Source: Dromiciops gliroides
Lineage: Eukaryota; Chordata; Mammalia; Microbiotheria; Microbiotheriidae
Assembly (NCBI RefSeq): GCF_019393635.1
Contig: NC_057862.1
Location: forward strand, 95,231,159 to 95,295,158
Direction: 5' to 3'
DNA: 64,000 nucleotides
The notes beneath the pieces were generated by a model. It searched no databases, was not told the DNA's origin, and saw only the letters and a program-made list of their open reading frames with translations. Within the stretch, counting starts at the first letter, position 1, and each line of letters begins with the position of its first letter. Below are positions 38,001 to 45,539 of this stretch, piece after piece. A program made the position numbers and the translations under genes.

Positions 38001-39083
38001 GTGTGACCTTGCAAAGTAATTTAAGTTCCCTGGGCTTCATTTAGGAAACTGTAAAATGAGAGTATTGGACTTTCTGGACCCCTCCAGCTCTAGATCTAGT
38101 TATCCTTTGTTCATGGTTTCCCCTTTCCTCATCTCCTTTCCTTCAAGGTCCAATTGTAGGTCTACTTCCCAACAATGTCTTCCCTAATTCTGCCAGCTAG
38201 AAGTGATTTCCCCATCTTCAAACTTCTCATATTACTTTGCTTGGATCTCTCCTTTGCACTTAGAATATTCTACCTTGAAATATGGCTATTTCTGTACGTG
38301 CTTCCTCTTCCTCATTCCATTATAAGTCCTTAGGGAAATGAACTATGTTTTATTTCCTCTCTCTATATATAATTCCTGGTACATAGTTGGTATTCAGTAC
38401 ATGTCTTTTGAATTGTGTTGAGCAGCAAATCATTATGCAATTGTAAACCAATGTGTTCTTTCCAGCCTTATTGAGGGACAGATGTCCCCAGCTTTAAATT
38501 TTATCCAAAAAACTTTTATCCTTTGGGCCCAACCAAATCTTTGTCCCAAGACACACTTAAGATTGAGGAGATGCAAGCTCAGCCCATGAGCTAAAGCAGT
38601 TCTAAGGTTAGCATCATTCTAGGCTGGAACATTATATCAGTGGACTCTCCCAAAGAAAAAAAAAATCAATGTTGGCAAAGTTACCAACCAGAACTTCAAG
38701 TTAGAACACTATTGCATGAGATGCTTATTTTTGGCCATCCTGATTCCATGGGTACAGGGAACTCATTGAGAAGAAATCTCTCAACATTGCAGATCAATCC
38801 CTGCTCTGCAGCTTGGTCTTAGATAATTCCCCAGAGCACAGAGAGGTTAAGTTGCTTGCTGGAAATGCATGCAGCCTGTATATACCAGGGGTAAGACATG
38901 AACCCAGGCTCTCCTGATGCAGAGGCTGGTTTTCTATTTATCACATTAGACTGTCTCTATACAGGAAGTAATCCTGAACCATTTCACAGACTGAGACACC
39001 CAAGGGACTTACATGTCCAAACACTGAAATTTCTTACCTGCCACTGTGCCCAATAGCAGTGAGATTGTCCAAATAAGCAGCAT
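16958..39083 (-). CDS. PNLIP: Pancreatic triglyceride lipase, 12 coding exons
   Basis: This gene encodes the secreted digestive lipase that, with colipase, cleaves dietary triglycerides in the gut lumen. The coding exons join in frame: 39083-39038, 35981-35827, 35187-35062, 31077-30943, 28598-28487, 27219-27100, 27001-26882, 26133-26015, 24003-23874, 22078-21970, 19726-19562 and 17021-16958. They total 1401 bases, or 466 residues plus stop; human PNLIP has 465. All introns are GT-AG. Residues 1-16 are a signal peptide. The catalytic triad is Ser170 (GHSLG), Asp194 (GLDPAEPCF) and His281 ([11 protein letters not shown]). The lid lies between Cys255 and Cys279 and is full length with its Trp (GIWEG). 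A C-terminal PLAT/beta-sandwich domain follows from about residue 353. PNLIPRP1 and PNLIPRP2 are close paralogues, but [17 protein letters not shown] and YTQASHNIR favour PNLIP. No disabling change was seen. Confidence 0.95.
17338..17405. repeat. TAC/CAC/CAT microsatellite with short telomere-like run
   Basis: Units drift from TAC to CAC and CAT, then CCCCTAACCCTAACCCTAC (17369-17387), then CCCTAC and TCCTAC. It adjoins the tail end of an older antisense SINE. Confidence 0.9.
17405..17642 (-). mobile_element. Old composite tRNA-SINE (MIR/MON1-like)
   Basis: Phrases GATCCTCACAACAACC, CAGATGAGAAGG, GTCACACAGCTACTAAGT and a degraded head are typical of MIR/MON1-like SINEs read in antisense. Confidence 0.65.
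19100..19250 (+). mobile_element. Old MIR-like SINE
   Basis: Contains CTCTGAGCCTCAGCTTTCTC and a tail ending ATTCTGTGATTC. It lies downstream of PNLIP exon 11, in the last intron. Confidence 0.55.
19562..19726 (-). CDS. PNLIP: PNLIP coding exon 11 (PLAT domain)
   Basis: The exon is 165 bases and reads [20 protein letters not shown] then [20 protein letters not shown]. Asn426-Leu-Thr is an N-glycosylation sequon not present in human PNLIP, which has NPT. The acceptor is CCAAG and the donor GTAAGT. Confidence 0.95.
19941..21043 (+). mobile_element. 5'-truncated L1 in PNLIP intron
   Basis: About 1.1 kb covering the end of ORF2 (a 122-codon open stretch at 20233-20601 with [17 protein letters not shown]) and the 3' UTR ending GGAAAATAATAAAATAA. 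It is flanked by a perfect 13-base duplication CTTTCTCCTACAA (19928-19940 and 21044-21056). Orientation is opposite to PNLIP. Confidence 0.95.
21970..22078 (-). CDS. PNLIP: PNLIP coding exon 10 (PLAT domain)
   Basis: The exon reads [17 protein letters not shown] and [15 protein letters not shown], the first half of the C-terminal beta-sandwich that binds colipase in this family. The acceptor is CTATAG and the donor GTGAGT. Confidence 0.93.
22437..22690 (-). mobile_element. Old SINE split by a younger SINE
   Basis: Both sides of the WSINE1-like copy continue the same ancient SINE (ACCATACAATATTAAAGG on the left, ATAGATGAGCACC on the right). Confidence 0.5.
22503..22638 (-). mobile_element. 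WSINE1-like SINE
   Basis: GGGGCAATGAGGGTTAAG to CCGCCTAGCTGCCCC; the tail variant GGGCAATGAGGG defines one of the two subfamilies seen in this window. Imperfect CCAGCC...ATTTTT duplication. Confidence 0.92.
22720..22990 (-). mobile_element. Old composite SINE (MIR/MON1-like)
   Basis: Phrases AACAATAATAACTCATA, CCATTTTACAGAAGAAG and GTTAGATGACTTGTCCAGG in antisense order. Confidence 0.6.
23874..24003 (-). CDS. PNLIP: PNLIP coding exon 9
   Basis: The exon reads [19 protein letters not shown] then [12 protein letters not shown], the end of the catalytic domain and the linker to the PLAT domain. The acceptor is CATCAG and the donor GTAAGT. Confidence 0.95.
24335..24600 (-). mobile_element. Old composite SINE (MIR/MON1-like)
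   Basis: Antisense phrases GCAAAGCACTTTATG, CCTCACAACA, CCATTTTACAGATAAGG and CAGTGCTTTATCTAC. Confidence 0.65.
26015..26133 (-). CDS. PNLIP: PNLIP coding exon 8 (catalytic His)
   Basis: The exon begins [18 protein letters not shown], closing the lid disulphide at Cys279 and supplying catalytic His281. It ends SYKVFEA in phase 0. The acceptor is TTACAG and the donor GTAAGT. Confidence 0.95.
26882..27001 (-). CDS. PNLIP: PNLIP coding exon 7 (start of lid)
   Basis: The exon includes [17 protein letters not shown] and most of the lid ([15 protein letters not shown]), with the lid Trp270. Lid length equals that of true PNLIP, which argues against a short-lid lipase. The acceptor is TCTTAG and the donor GTAAAT. 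Confidence 0.95.
27100..27219 (-). CDS. PNLIP: PNLIP coding exon 6 (catalytic Asp, Ca loop)
   Basis: The catalytic Asp194 lies in [15 protein letters not shown]. The acidic calcium loop [19 protein letters not shown] keeps its Glu, Arg and Asp ligands. The acceptor is TTCCAG and the donor GTGAGC. Confidence 0.95.
27288..27525 (+). mobile_element. tRNA-SINE with a distinct 3' tail
   Basis: The tRNA-like part (GGAAGACCTGGGCTC, GTGTGATCTTGAGCAAG) is followed by CAATTCTCTAAGACTATAA and GTACAGGCACTTCCACA, a tail unlike that of the WSINE1-like copies. It lies in the intron upstream of PNLIP exon 6. Confidence 0.55.
28487..28598 (-). CDS. PNLIP: PNLIP coding exon 5 (nucleophile serine)
   Basis: The exon contains the nucleophilic elbow [19 protein letters not shown] with Ser170. 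Human PNLIP has Ala where this protein has Ser173, just after the elbow. The human glycosylation sequon NGT is NGL here, so it is lost. The acceptor is CATCAG and the donor GTAGGA. Confidence 0.95.
28815..28970 (-). mobile_element. WSINE1-like SINE in PNLIP intron
   Basis: Antisense copy with a T then G-rich tail, flanked by AAGCATCCTGTCTTT and AAGCTTCCTGTCTTT (one mismatch in 15). Confidence 0.93.
29166..30280 (-). mobile_element. Old SINE split by an L1
   Basis: AATCATAGATTTGGTGG to CCTAAATCAAGCATTCTT is a known old SINE type. Its end (CACTGTACCTCACTGC) continues after the L1 at 30271. Confidence 0.55.
29343..30257 (-). mobile_element. 5'-truncated L1 in PNLIP intron
   Basis: About 0.9 kb of the ORF2 end plus 3' UTR, in the same orientation as PNLIP. 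It is flanked by a perfect 13-base duplication CAAGCATTCTTTC (29330-29342 and 30258-30270). Confidence 0.95.
30515..30768 (-). mobile_element. Old composite SINE (MIR/MON1-like)
   Basis: Antisense phrases CAAAGCACTTTATAAATG, CCACTTTACAGATAAGG and TAAGTGACTTGCCCAGGG. It ends about 175 bases before PNLIP exon 4. Confidence 0.7.
30943..31077 (-). CDS. PNLIP: PNLIP coding exon 4
   Basis: The exon is 45 codons and carries [18 protein letters not shown] and [13 protein letters not shown]. The acceptor is TTCTAG and the donor GTAACT. Oppositely oriented SINEs lie in the two flanking introns. Confidence 0.94.
31254..31402 (+). mobile_element. WSINE1-like SINE in PNLIP intron
   Basis: Full-length copy with C-rich then A-rich tail, flanked by a perfect 14-base duplication TAAAAGATATGAAC (31240-31253 and 31403-31416). 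Confidence 0.95.
31850..32470. other. Unrecognised, unusually GC-richer intronic stretch
   Basis: This part of a PNLIP intron is less AT-rich than its neighbours (for example GGGGTAGGGGATGGGTGG) and has a 91-codon open minus frame (32164-32439) with no motif I know. It might be an unlisted repeat. Confidence 0.35.
32705..33125 (-). mobile_element. L1 3' UTR fragment, itself split by a SINE
   Basis: Antisense L1 3' UTR (TTTTTATAAGATTTTGAG, CACATTAAACATATTTC) inserted in the older SINE. The WSINE1-like copy splits it. Confidence 0.8.
32764..32913 (-). mobile_element. WSINE1-like SINE inside the L1 3' end
   Basis: Flanked by a perfect 13-base duplication AATATTGGTTTTC (32751-32763 and 32914-32926), proving that it inserted after the L1. 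Confidence 0.95.
33744..34063 (+). mobile_element. Long tRNA-SINE with (CAA)n tail
   Basis: The tRNA-like head (GGGCAGCCTAAGTTGCAC) is followed by about 170 bases of extra tail ending CATGGTCCTCTTTGAGAAC and CAAACAACAACAA, probably mobilised by an RTE-type LINE. Flanks share ATTTTTTTCTCT-like sequence. Confidence 0.75.
35062..35187 (-). CDS. PNLIP: PNLIP coding exon 3
   Basis: The exon is 42 codons and includes [18 protein letters not shown], the oxyanion-side beta-strand region. The variable start of the exon is one residue longer than human PNLIP, which explains the total of 466. The acceptor is TTTCAG and the donor GTAAGG. Confidence 0.94.
35490..35622 (+). mobile_element. L2-type tail fragment
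   Basis: TTGTTTGCATGTTGTCTTCC then CACAGTGCCTGGAAC and TGCCTAATAAATACTTG, the common L2/CR1-clade 3' end. Confidence 0.55.
35827..35981 (-). CDS. PNLIP: PNLIP coding exon 2
   Basis: The mature N-terminus starts here with [17 protein letters not shown] and the exon ends in [10 protein letters not shown]. The acceptor is TTACAG and the donor GTAAGT. It contains the first conserved disulphide pair of the family. Confidence 0.95.
37330..38420 (+). mobile_element. Old L2/CR1-clade LINE fragment with SINE insert
   Basis: Decayed reverse-transcriptase end and 3' tail (TCAAACTGAACTCACC, CATCAGTGACTCCCCAC, AAGTCCTTAGGGAAATG). A MIR-like SINE interrupts it at about 37925-38110. Confidence 0.6.
37925..38110 (+). 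mobile_element. Old MIR-like SINE in the L2 fragment
   Basis: GTCAGAAAGACTTAG, GAGCTGTGTGACCTTGC and the ending CCTCCAGCTCTAGATC. Confidence 0.6.
39038..39083 (-). CDS. PNLIP: PNLIP coding exon 1 (signal peptide)
   Basis: The exon reads [16 protein letters not shown], a hydrophobic secretion signal nearly identical to the human one. The ATG directly follows an acceptor (TTTCTTTAG|ATG), so the 5' UTR must come from an upstream exon. The donor is GTAAGA and the exon leaves phase 1. Confidence 0.92.
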
Positions 39084-39235
39084 CTAAAGAAAACCAAATA
39101 AAGAGTTGAGTCTTGGTAGAGAAACATAATAAAGATTTTAATGATTCATGATAACTTGATTTTTTCAATTGTTCTATTTTGTTTTGTTTTGAATAATCTA
39201 CATAATAAACCATGGAAAAGATTTCCCTCACTCAC

Positions 39236-39265
39236 CTTGGAAGCTCAGTCAAGCCCCATGCACCA
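39236..39265 (-). other. PNLIP: PNLIP non-coding first exon (5' UTR)
   Basis: A donor CCAAG|GTGAGTG at 39236/39235 lies 152 bases upstream of the acceptor that abuts the ATG. The TATA box at 39289-39295 would place the start site near 39262-39266, so this exon would be only about 25-30 bases. The start site is inferred from TATA spacing, not seen directly. Confidence 0.6.
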
Positions 39266-39288
39266 CTCCAAACAGCCTGTAAAAGTTC

Positions 39289-39295
39289 TTTTATA
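39289..39295 (-). promoter_or_regulatory. PNLIP: PNLIP TATA box
   Basis: TATAAAA on the minus strand, within TTATAAAAGAAC, sits about 30 bases upstream of the inferred first exon and 53 bases from its donor. Strong TATA promoters are typical of pancreatic exocrine enzyme genes. Confidence 0.75.
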
Positions 39296-39326
39296 ACAAG
39301 ATCTTATCTTCTGCTAGCGTTGCCAT

Positions 39327-39365
39327 GGGAAAAGGATGCAAAAAAAAGAGGAAAGCTGCCAAGTG
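39327..39365 (-). promoter_or_regulatory. Candidate PTF1-type acinar enhancer element
   Basis: Upstream of the TATA box, the minus strand has an E-box CACTTG (39365-39360) followed one helical turn later by TTTCC (39354-39350), then a second TC-box CTTTTCCC (39334-39327). PTF1, the PTF1A/RBPJL complex of pancreatic acini, binds an E-box plus TTTCCC one or two turns apart. The assignment rests on motif spacing only. Confidence 0.4.
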
Positions 39366-39915
39366 TATTTCTAACTTTAATCACAGACAAAACAAGATAG
39401 TGGGTAAATTTTCCATGGTAAATGGGTAGGTGTAAACCAGTCTTTGCTATTCTGATTAGTAGTTACTCAGATTCAACAAACATTCAACAAATTCAACAAA
39501 GAGTGTGTAAAGTGAAGTAATATGAAAGCAGACTAGAAGGCTAGGTAGGAAGCAAGCAGATGGTATGGGCTTTATATACTATAGATAAAATATTGAGTAG
39601 TCAGCATTTTATCCTCAGTAAAAGATGAGTTTTGGGGGGAGAAGCTATCGAGTTGCCTTTTAAAGTAATGACGATGTGTGTACAGAACATTTAAGAGGAA
39701 ATGTCTAGCAAATAATTGATATGTGGGACTATATTTGAGAAAACATAATTACAGGTTGATTTATATATTTAGGATTTATCTGTACAGAGGTGATTCTCAA
39801 ATCTATGAGAGCAGATGAGATGTCTGAGAGAGGAGAGAGAGAGTCAGAAAAAGAGCCCAGGACAGAAAGCTTTGGAATACTCTAACACTGAAGGTATAAG
39901 AGATAGATAATGATC
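39366..39915. other. Upstream flank of PNLIP, no repeat recognised
   Basis: Directly upstream of the candidate promoter elements I see no clear transposon for about 550 bases. Distal enhancers of PNLIP could lie here; none can be named from sequence. Confidence 0.4.
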
Positions 39916-40320
39916 CATCTGCAAACAAAAATGGCTACTATAAATATCACTATATCAATGAATTTTTCCTCTTTATTTCTTGGGCATACAGATCTAGTAG
40001 TGACATTGCTGAGTCAACAGATATGCACTGTTTCTTGATTTTTGGAATACAGTTCTGAACTAATCCAAAGTGTCTAGACATATTCACAACTCCATCAATA
40101 GCAAAGCAATGTGTCTGTCTTCCCATAGCCATTCCAACAATTGTCATTTTCCTTTTTTGCCATTTTTACCAATCTGATAGATATGGGGCAAATAGACTGG
40201 TTTAATAATTTTCATTTCTCTAATTGTTAGAACTTTGAAGTATTTTTTCCTAGCTTGGATTTTTTTTTCCTTTGAGAATCTCCTCTTCATATCCTTTGAT
40301 AATTAGCTGGGAGATGGCTG
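39915..40320 (-). mobile_element. Old diverged L1 fragment
   Basis: Antisense ORF2-end phrases are recognisable but diverged (TGGGCATACAGATCTAG, TTCACAACTCCATCAATAG), older than the other L1 pieces in this window. Confidence 0.6.
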
Positions 40321-40998
40321 TCATTCTAAGAGATGATTTCGTAGACATGCACCTAGGTGGGACCTAAGAGTTCTTCAAGTCTAAGTCTCCCCACTCCATA
40401 CCATCTTTTTTTTTTAACAAATGAAGAAACTGGGACCCAATTTGAACTCAGGTGCTTTGATTTTATAGCCAGTGCTATCTTTACTGTATTGCACTGCCTG
40501 CTTGTTCATCTGCCTCTCTCTCTCTCTTTTTTTCCTCATAAAATGTCTTCAATAATACCAACTTTCCTATAAAATTTCACAAAAGCACAATGGTTTTTAT
40601 GACCTCTCTATTGAAACTATATTAAAAATATTCCAGAAGATAAATATCTAGGATCAGGTAAACAAATCTGTATCTTTTCCCTGTCCTTCAACTTTATTGT
40701 TCTTGCTTCACAAAAACAAGAAATCAGGTCTTTTGTTTCCTATTTATTGTGGGGACAATTCTTCAGTAGTTATAGCTGGGTCTCCATAGTCAGACTACAG
40801 AAATAATGTTTCTAACTTTCAGAGAAGACAATTACCATGTCTTGACTCTTCGAGCTAGGCAAAAATGACTGTTAGCAAGTTTGTATATTGCTTGAATGTA
40901 TCTAGCCACAGAAGTATGAACTATGGTCCCAACTAAGAAGACTAAGTGGCTCATCTGGAGGTGGCCCTCTATAATTATGTAGAATCTATGGATGTGGA

Positions 40999-41230
40999 TG
41001 GGGTAGTTAGGTCGTACAGTGGATAGAACTCTGGGACTGGTGTCAGGAAGACCTGAGTTCTCAGACACTTATTAGTTGTGTGATTATGGGCAGGACATTT
41101 AGCCCTGTTTGCTTCTGTAAAATGAGTTGTAGAAAAAAACCCAGCAAATCACTCCAGTATCTTTGCCAAGAAAACCCCAAAAGGGATAATGAAGAGTCAG
41201 ACATGAGTGAAAATGACTAAACCATTAAAC
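40999..41230 (+). mobile_element. Mar1-type SINE with BovB-like tail
   Basis: The tRNA-like head (GTACAGTGGATAGAAC, GGAAGACCTGAG) is followed by CAAATCACTCCAGTATC and TGAAGAGTCAGACATGAG, the BovB-like tail. Confidence 0.75.
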
Positions 41231-41708
41231 CACAATGACATGCGTATGGATGGCCACTCAGCTCCTTGAAAGCAAGAATTGTCTTTTGCCTTTCATTGTA
41301 TCCTCAATGTGCCTGCCAAGCAGATTCAGGTGACAAGTATCTAAAACCTGGAATTTAATCCCTAAACAAAAGTTTTAGAAAGGACTCCACTTGCTATATT
41401 TGTAAACTAACTAAAAAATCTTTATTGGAGAAGGGGTCCACAGCTGCTAGTGAAGTGATATATTCTGAAGTGTCTTTATTAAGCTAATAGAGTTACTCAA
41501 AATCTCTGGTTATTAGTAAAAACAATTACCCTTATTTTTGTCTAATATTATGTATATATAGCACAATATAAATTTTACATATAATTTATATATAATTTTA
41601 ATATAATTGAGTAGGTATTATTTAGCAAAGCATTACTATTAACAGCTATTCTAGGCATATTGGAATAAAGTGAAACACACACAAACAAAACAAAAAAAAG
41701 AGTTCCTT

Positions 41709-41709
<1 letters not shown>

Positions 41710-41752
<43 letters not shown>
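41710..41752. repeat. (TA)n microsatellite
   Basis: About 20 uninterrupted TA units. Confidence 0.97.
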
Positions 41753-41754
<2 letters not shown>

Positions 41755-42099
41755 CTCCCACTAAAAATTCATATTTGTTAGGATAACTTCGTTTTCCCTT
41801 TATTCCAGTAGGGGGATAATGAGAAGGAAGAGAAAATGAATGTCTGCCAATTGAAAATAAATTTTAATTTTAAAAAGTGAAATTGGGGTTCTTCATTATT
41901 TTTGATATGTAATATATAATCATGGAGTGATAGTATCTGAGAATTAGAAGAGATCCTGCAAGTCATATAGACCCTCTCAAACCTAACCAAGTATCCCCTC
42001 TACAATATCAATCAATTTATTAACAAGCATTTATTAAGCTGTTCCTATGTGCCAGACACTAGAATAGGCACTAGGGATACCAAGACAAATGAAGTAGGT

Positions 42100-42924
42100 T
42101 CTGAGGTACCACCTTCCATCTATCCAATTGGTTAATATGTCACAAAGGAAAATGATAAAAGTTGGAGAAGATGTGGGAAAATTGGAACACATCCATTTCT
42201 GGTGCAGTTGTGAACTGATCAACCATTCTGGAGTGCAATTTGGAGCCATGTCCAAATGTCATACCCTTTGACGCATCAATATCACTACTAGGTCTATATC
42301 CCAAAGAGATTGTTAAAAAATGGAAAAGGACCCATAGGTACAAAAATAATTATAGCTGCTCTTTTTGTGGTGGTAATGAATTGGAAATTGAGGAGATGCC
42401 CATCAATTGGGGAATGGTTAAACAAGTTGTAGTATACAAATGTAATGGAATACTCTCATGCTGTAAGAAATGATGAGTAAGCAGATTTCAGAAAAAAACT
42501 TGGACTTACATGAATTGATGTTTAGTGAAATTAGCAGAACCAAGAGAACATTATTCAGCAATACTGTGTGATGATTAGCTGTGGTAGACTTAGTTCTTCT
42601 CAGCAATACAATGATCCAATACAATGTCAAAAGACTCAGGATGGAAAATCTTCTCCATATCTAGGAAAAGAACTTTGGAGTCTCAATTCATATTCAAGCA
42701 TACTGTTTTCACTTTCCTTGTTTTTTTCTTTCTTATATTTTTTGCTTTTTATTATGATTCTTCTCTCAGAACATAACTAATGTGGACATATATTTAACAT
42801 TATTTTAATGTGTAAACTATATCAGATTGCTTGTTGGCTTCCAGAGGAGGGAGGGAATGGATGGAGGGAGAAAATATCTTTACATGTAATTGGAAAAAAT
42901 GAAATAAAATACTTTCCAAAAATG
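42100..42924 (+). mobile_element. 5'-truncated L1
   Basis: ORF2 end (ELEIEEMPINWGMVKQVV) and 3' UTR, flanked by TGAAGTAGGT (42090-42099 and 42925-42934). Confidence 0.9.
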
Positions 42925-43165
42925 TGAAGTAGGTGACAGAGGATAGAACACTGGGTCTTGAGACAAGAAGACCTAGGTTCAAATCCTGCCCCAGACACTT
43001 ACTAGCTGTGTGACCCTTGATATTATTTTACCTCTATCTGCCTTGTTTCTTCAGTTATAAAATGAACATAATAATAACACCTACCTCCTAGTGTTGTTGC
43101 GAGGATCTGATGACATATTATTTGTAAATTGCTTAACATAGTACCTGGTACATAGCAAATGCTTA
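42925..43165 (+). mobile_element. Composite tRNA-SINE (MON1/MIR-like)
   Basis: GAAGACCTAGGTTCAAATCC head, then GTGTTGTTGCGAGGATC and CATAGTACCTGGTACATAG tail. Confidence 0.65.
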
Positions 43166-44239
43166 ACAAATACTCATTTCCTTCCTTCATTCCATATTTT
43201 TTCCAGGAGAGACAAAAAAGACATTATATACATATATACAAAAATAAATATAAGACCCTTTTTTGTTTATGAATGCTCTAATAGCCAGAGGTATTAACAA
43301 AGGTCTCATATAGGAGGTATTGGTTGAATTGAATCTTCAATGAAACTAGAGATTCTAAAAAAGATATGGGACAAAAGGTAAAAGATAGTAAAGATATAAG
43401 ATAAAAAGTAAAAGAAATGTGTAAAACTGTTTGCATGTTACATTCTGGAAAATTAGTGACCATACTCTGAACAGTTTTGAATGCCAAATAGAAGAATTTA
43501 CATGTGAATTCCATTCAGAAGAATTTATATTTGATATTAGAGGTAATAGGAAGCCATTGTAGTTTTTTGAGTAGGAGAATAATCTTGTCAGATTTATGCT
43601 TTAAGTAAATCACTTGGCAGCTATATAGATGATTAGAGGTCAGAGTCATGAAGTAGATAGGCCAATCAAGAAGTTATTGCAATAGTCCAGGCAAGAAGTG
43701 ATAAGGAATTACACTAATATGGTGGCTATAAAAGCAATGACTAGTGACACTTGAGAGAGATCCTATAGAGGTAAAAAGAGCAAGATGTGACAACTGATTG
43801 GATATATCAGGTAAGATAAATTGAGGAATCTAAGATGACTCTGAGGTTCTGATCCTGGTTGGCTAGAAGGATGAGTGTTCCCTTTTCAATAATTGAAAAG
43901 TTGATAAGAGGTATTTTTAAAAAATTAAGGACTATGTGCCAGGCACTGTGCTAAGTGCTAGGTATACAAAAAATATAAAGCAAAATGGTCCTTGCCATCA
44001 AGGAGCTTACATTCTAATAGGGAAAGATGACATATAAGGTAGTGCTAGTGGATTGCGAAGGATGTTTTGGTGAAGGAAGTTATAGTTATGGTATAGAGCA
44101 ATTGAATGGCAAGTCCTTTCTGAGAATATTAGTGTTGAATTGATTATTTTCTCAACAATAAGGGTGGAGAGAGAACAGAGGCAGACAGCTGTAGGATTCT
44201 CAGTATGCTGAAAAGAAAAAGAACTGATAAATAGACACA

Positions 44240-44480
44240 CATATAGAATAAGTTAACATACATACATACATACATACACCTATTTGTGTCTAATGACAGT
44301 CACCTCTAAGGTGGTGTAAAGGGAGAGAAAAAGAAATTTATGTGATAAATTTATTATATATTTTAAAGGAATAGCAAGTTGTATATAATAGAATTGCAGT
44401 TTCATGTGCAATCATCTTTTTTATACTATGATGTGGAAATGCTTATTTTACTCCATACATAAAAATGAAAAAGAAAGAAA
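44240..44480 (+). mobile_element. L1 3' UTR fragment, second subfamily
   Basis: GTCTAATGACAGTCACCTC and CAAGTTGTATATAATAG match the 3' UTR of the L1 at 45540-46515 rather than the commoner L1 type. Confidence 0.65.
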
Positions 44481-44997
44481 AGAAATATCACAAATCAGAA
44501 GCTCAGGGGCCCAGGGTAGATTGGTGGATTGCTGTGTGAGATGTAGAAAGGTAAGAAGCTACATTTCGGACTTGGTGAGTCTGAGGTGCCTATTTGGATA
44601 TATAATTCAAAATGTCCAATAGACAATAGATCAGGAAAGATGCTAGGGCAGGATATACAGCTCTGAGAGTAATTTGCATTGAGATGATAATTAATTAATG
44701 GGAAATGATGTGGTCACTAAGTGAGAAAGTGGAGAAAAATAATAGAAGAGGATGAAGTATAAAGCCTTGCAGTATTATCACAGTTAGGGTTTATTATATG
44801 TATGATGATACAGAAAAGGAGAATGAGAAAAGATGGTCAGGTAGGAGGAGAGTCAAAAGAAAGTAGTGTCAACAACACCCAGAAAGGAGACAATATCCAG
44901 TAATAGAGGTTGTATAAATGTTTTGAATGGTACAGAGAGATTACAAAGGATAAGGACTAAAGAGAAGCAGTTAGATTTGGCAATTAAGAGATCATAA

Positions 44998-45095
44998 GCC
45001 TCAGACACTTACTAGCTATGTGGCCATGGGCAAGTCACTTAACCCTGATTGCCTCCAAAAAAAAAAAAAAAGAAGGAAAGAAAGAAAAGAAAAAA
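44998..45095 (+). mobile_element. 5'-truncated WSINE1-like SINE
   Basis: Only the 3' half is present (GCCTCAGACACTTACTAGC to an A/G-rich tail). The nearby 63-codon frame of lysines is the translated tail. Confidence 0.85.
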
Positions 45096-45203
45096 AAGGG
45101 ACAATTGGAAACATTGGAGAGAACAACTTCACTTGAGTGATGAGGTCAGAAGCCAGTCTGCAAAAGGTTTAGGAGTGAATAAAGGAAGTAATCACCAAAT
45201 ATT

Positions 45204-45358
45204 TTTTTCCTTTTTTTTTGGCAGGGCAATGACGATTTAGTGACTTGTTCAGGGTCACACAGCTAGTAAGTGTCAAGTGTCTGAGGCCAGATTTGAACTG
45301 AGGTCCTCCTGAATCCAGGGCTGGTGCTTTATCCACTGCACCACCTAGCTGTCACCAC
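45204..45358 (-). mobile_element. WSINE1-like SINE
   Basis: Antisense copy with head CCACCTAGCTGTCACC. Flanks AGTAATCACCAAATATT and AGTAACCAAATATT form an imperfect duplication. Confidence 0.92.
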
Positions 45359-45539
45359 GAGTAACCAAATATTGATAGCACTTTATGGGAAGTTGGTTGA
45401 GGATGTGAAAAAAGATATAAGAAAATATCCAACAAGTGATCACTCTGCCTTTGCATAAAGACCTATAGGAATGGAGTACCCAATGTCTCTCAAGGCAGCA
45501 TTTACCATTTTGGAAGAGTTCAGATCATTAGGAAGTCCT

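Larger units (their letters stand above)
43400..45420 (-). mobile_element. L2-type LINE remains with four insertions
   Basis: In antisense the sequence tracks the L2 reverse-transcriptase region (TTGCAATAGTCCAGGCAAG, GTCTGAGGTGCCTATTTGG, GAAGCCAGTCTGC). It is interrupted by an old non-LTR tail module (about 43915-44230), an L1 3' end (44240-44480), a SINE fragment (44998-45095) and a WSINE1-like copy (45204-45358). Confidence 0.6.

Noticed and set aside
16958-39083. Calling the intact lipase PNLIPRP1 or PNLIPRP2
   Set aside because: Some stretches resemble PNLIPRP1 ([15 protein letters not shown]), but most diagnostic segments and the position next to a PNLIPRP3-like gene favour PNLIP.
45049-45240. 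Lysine-rich 63-codon frame
   Set aside because: It translates the A/G-rich tail of a truncated SINE and then enters another SINE.
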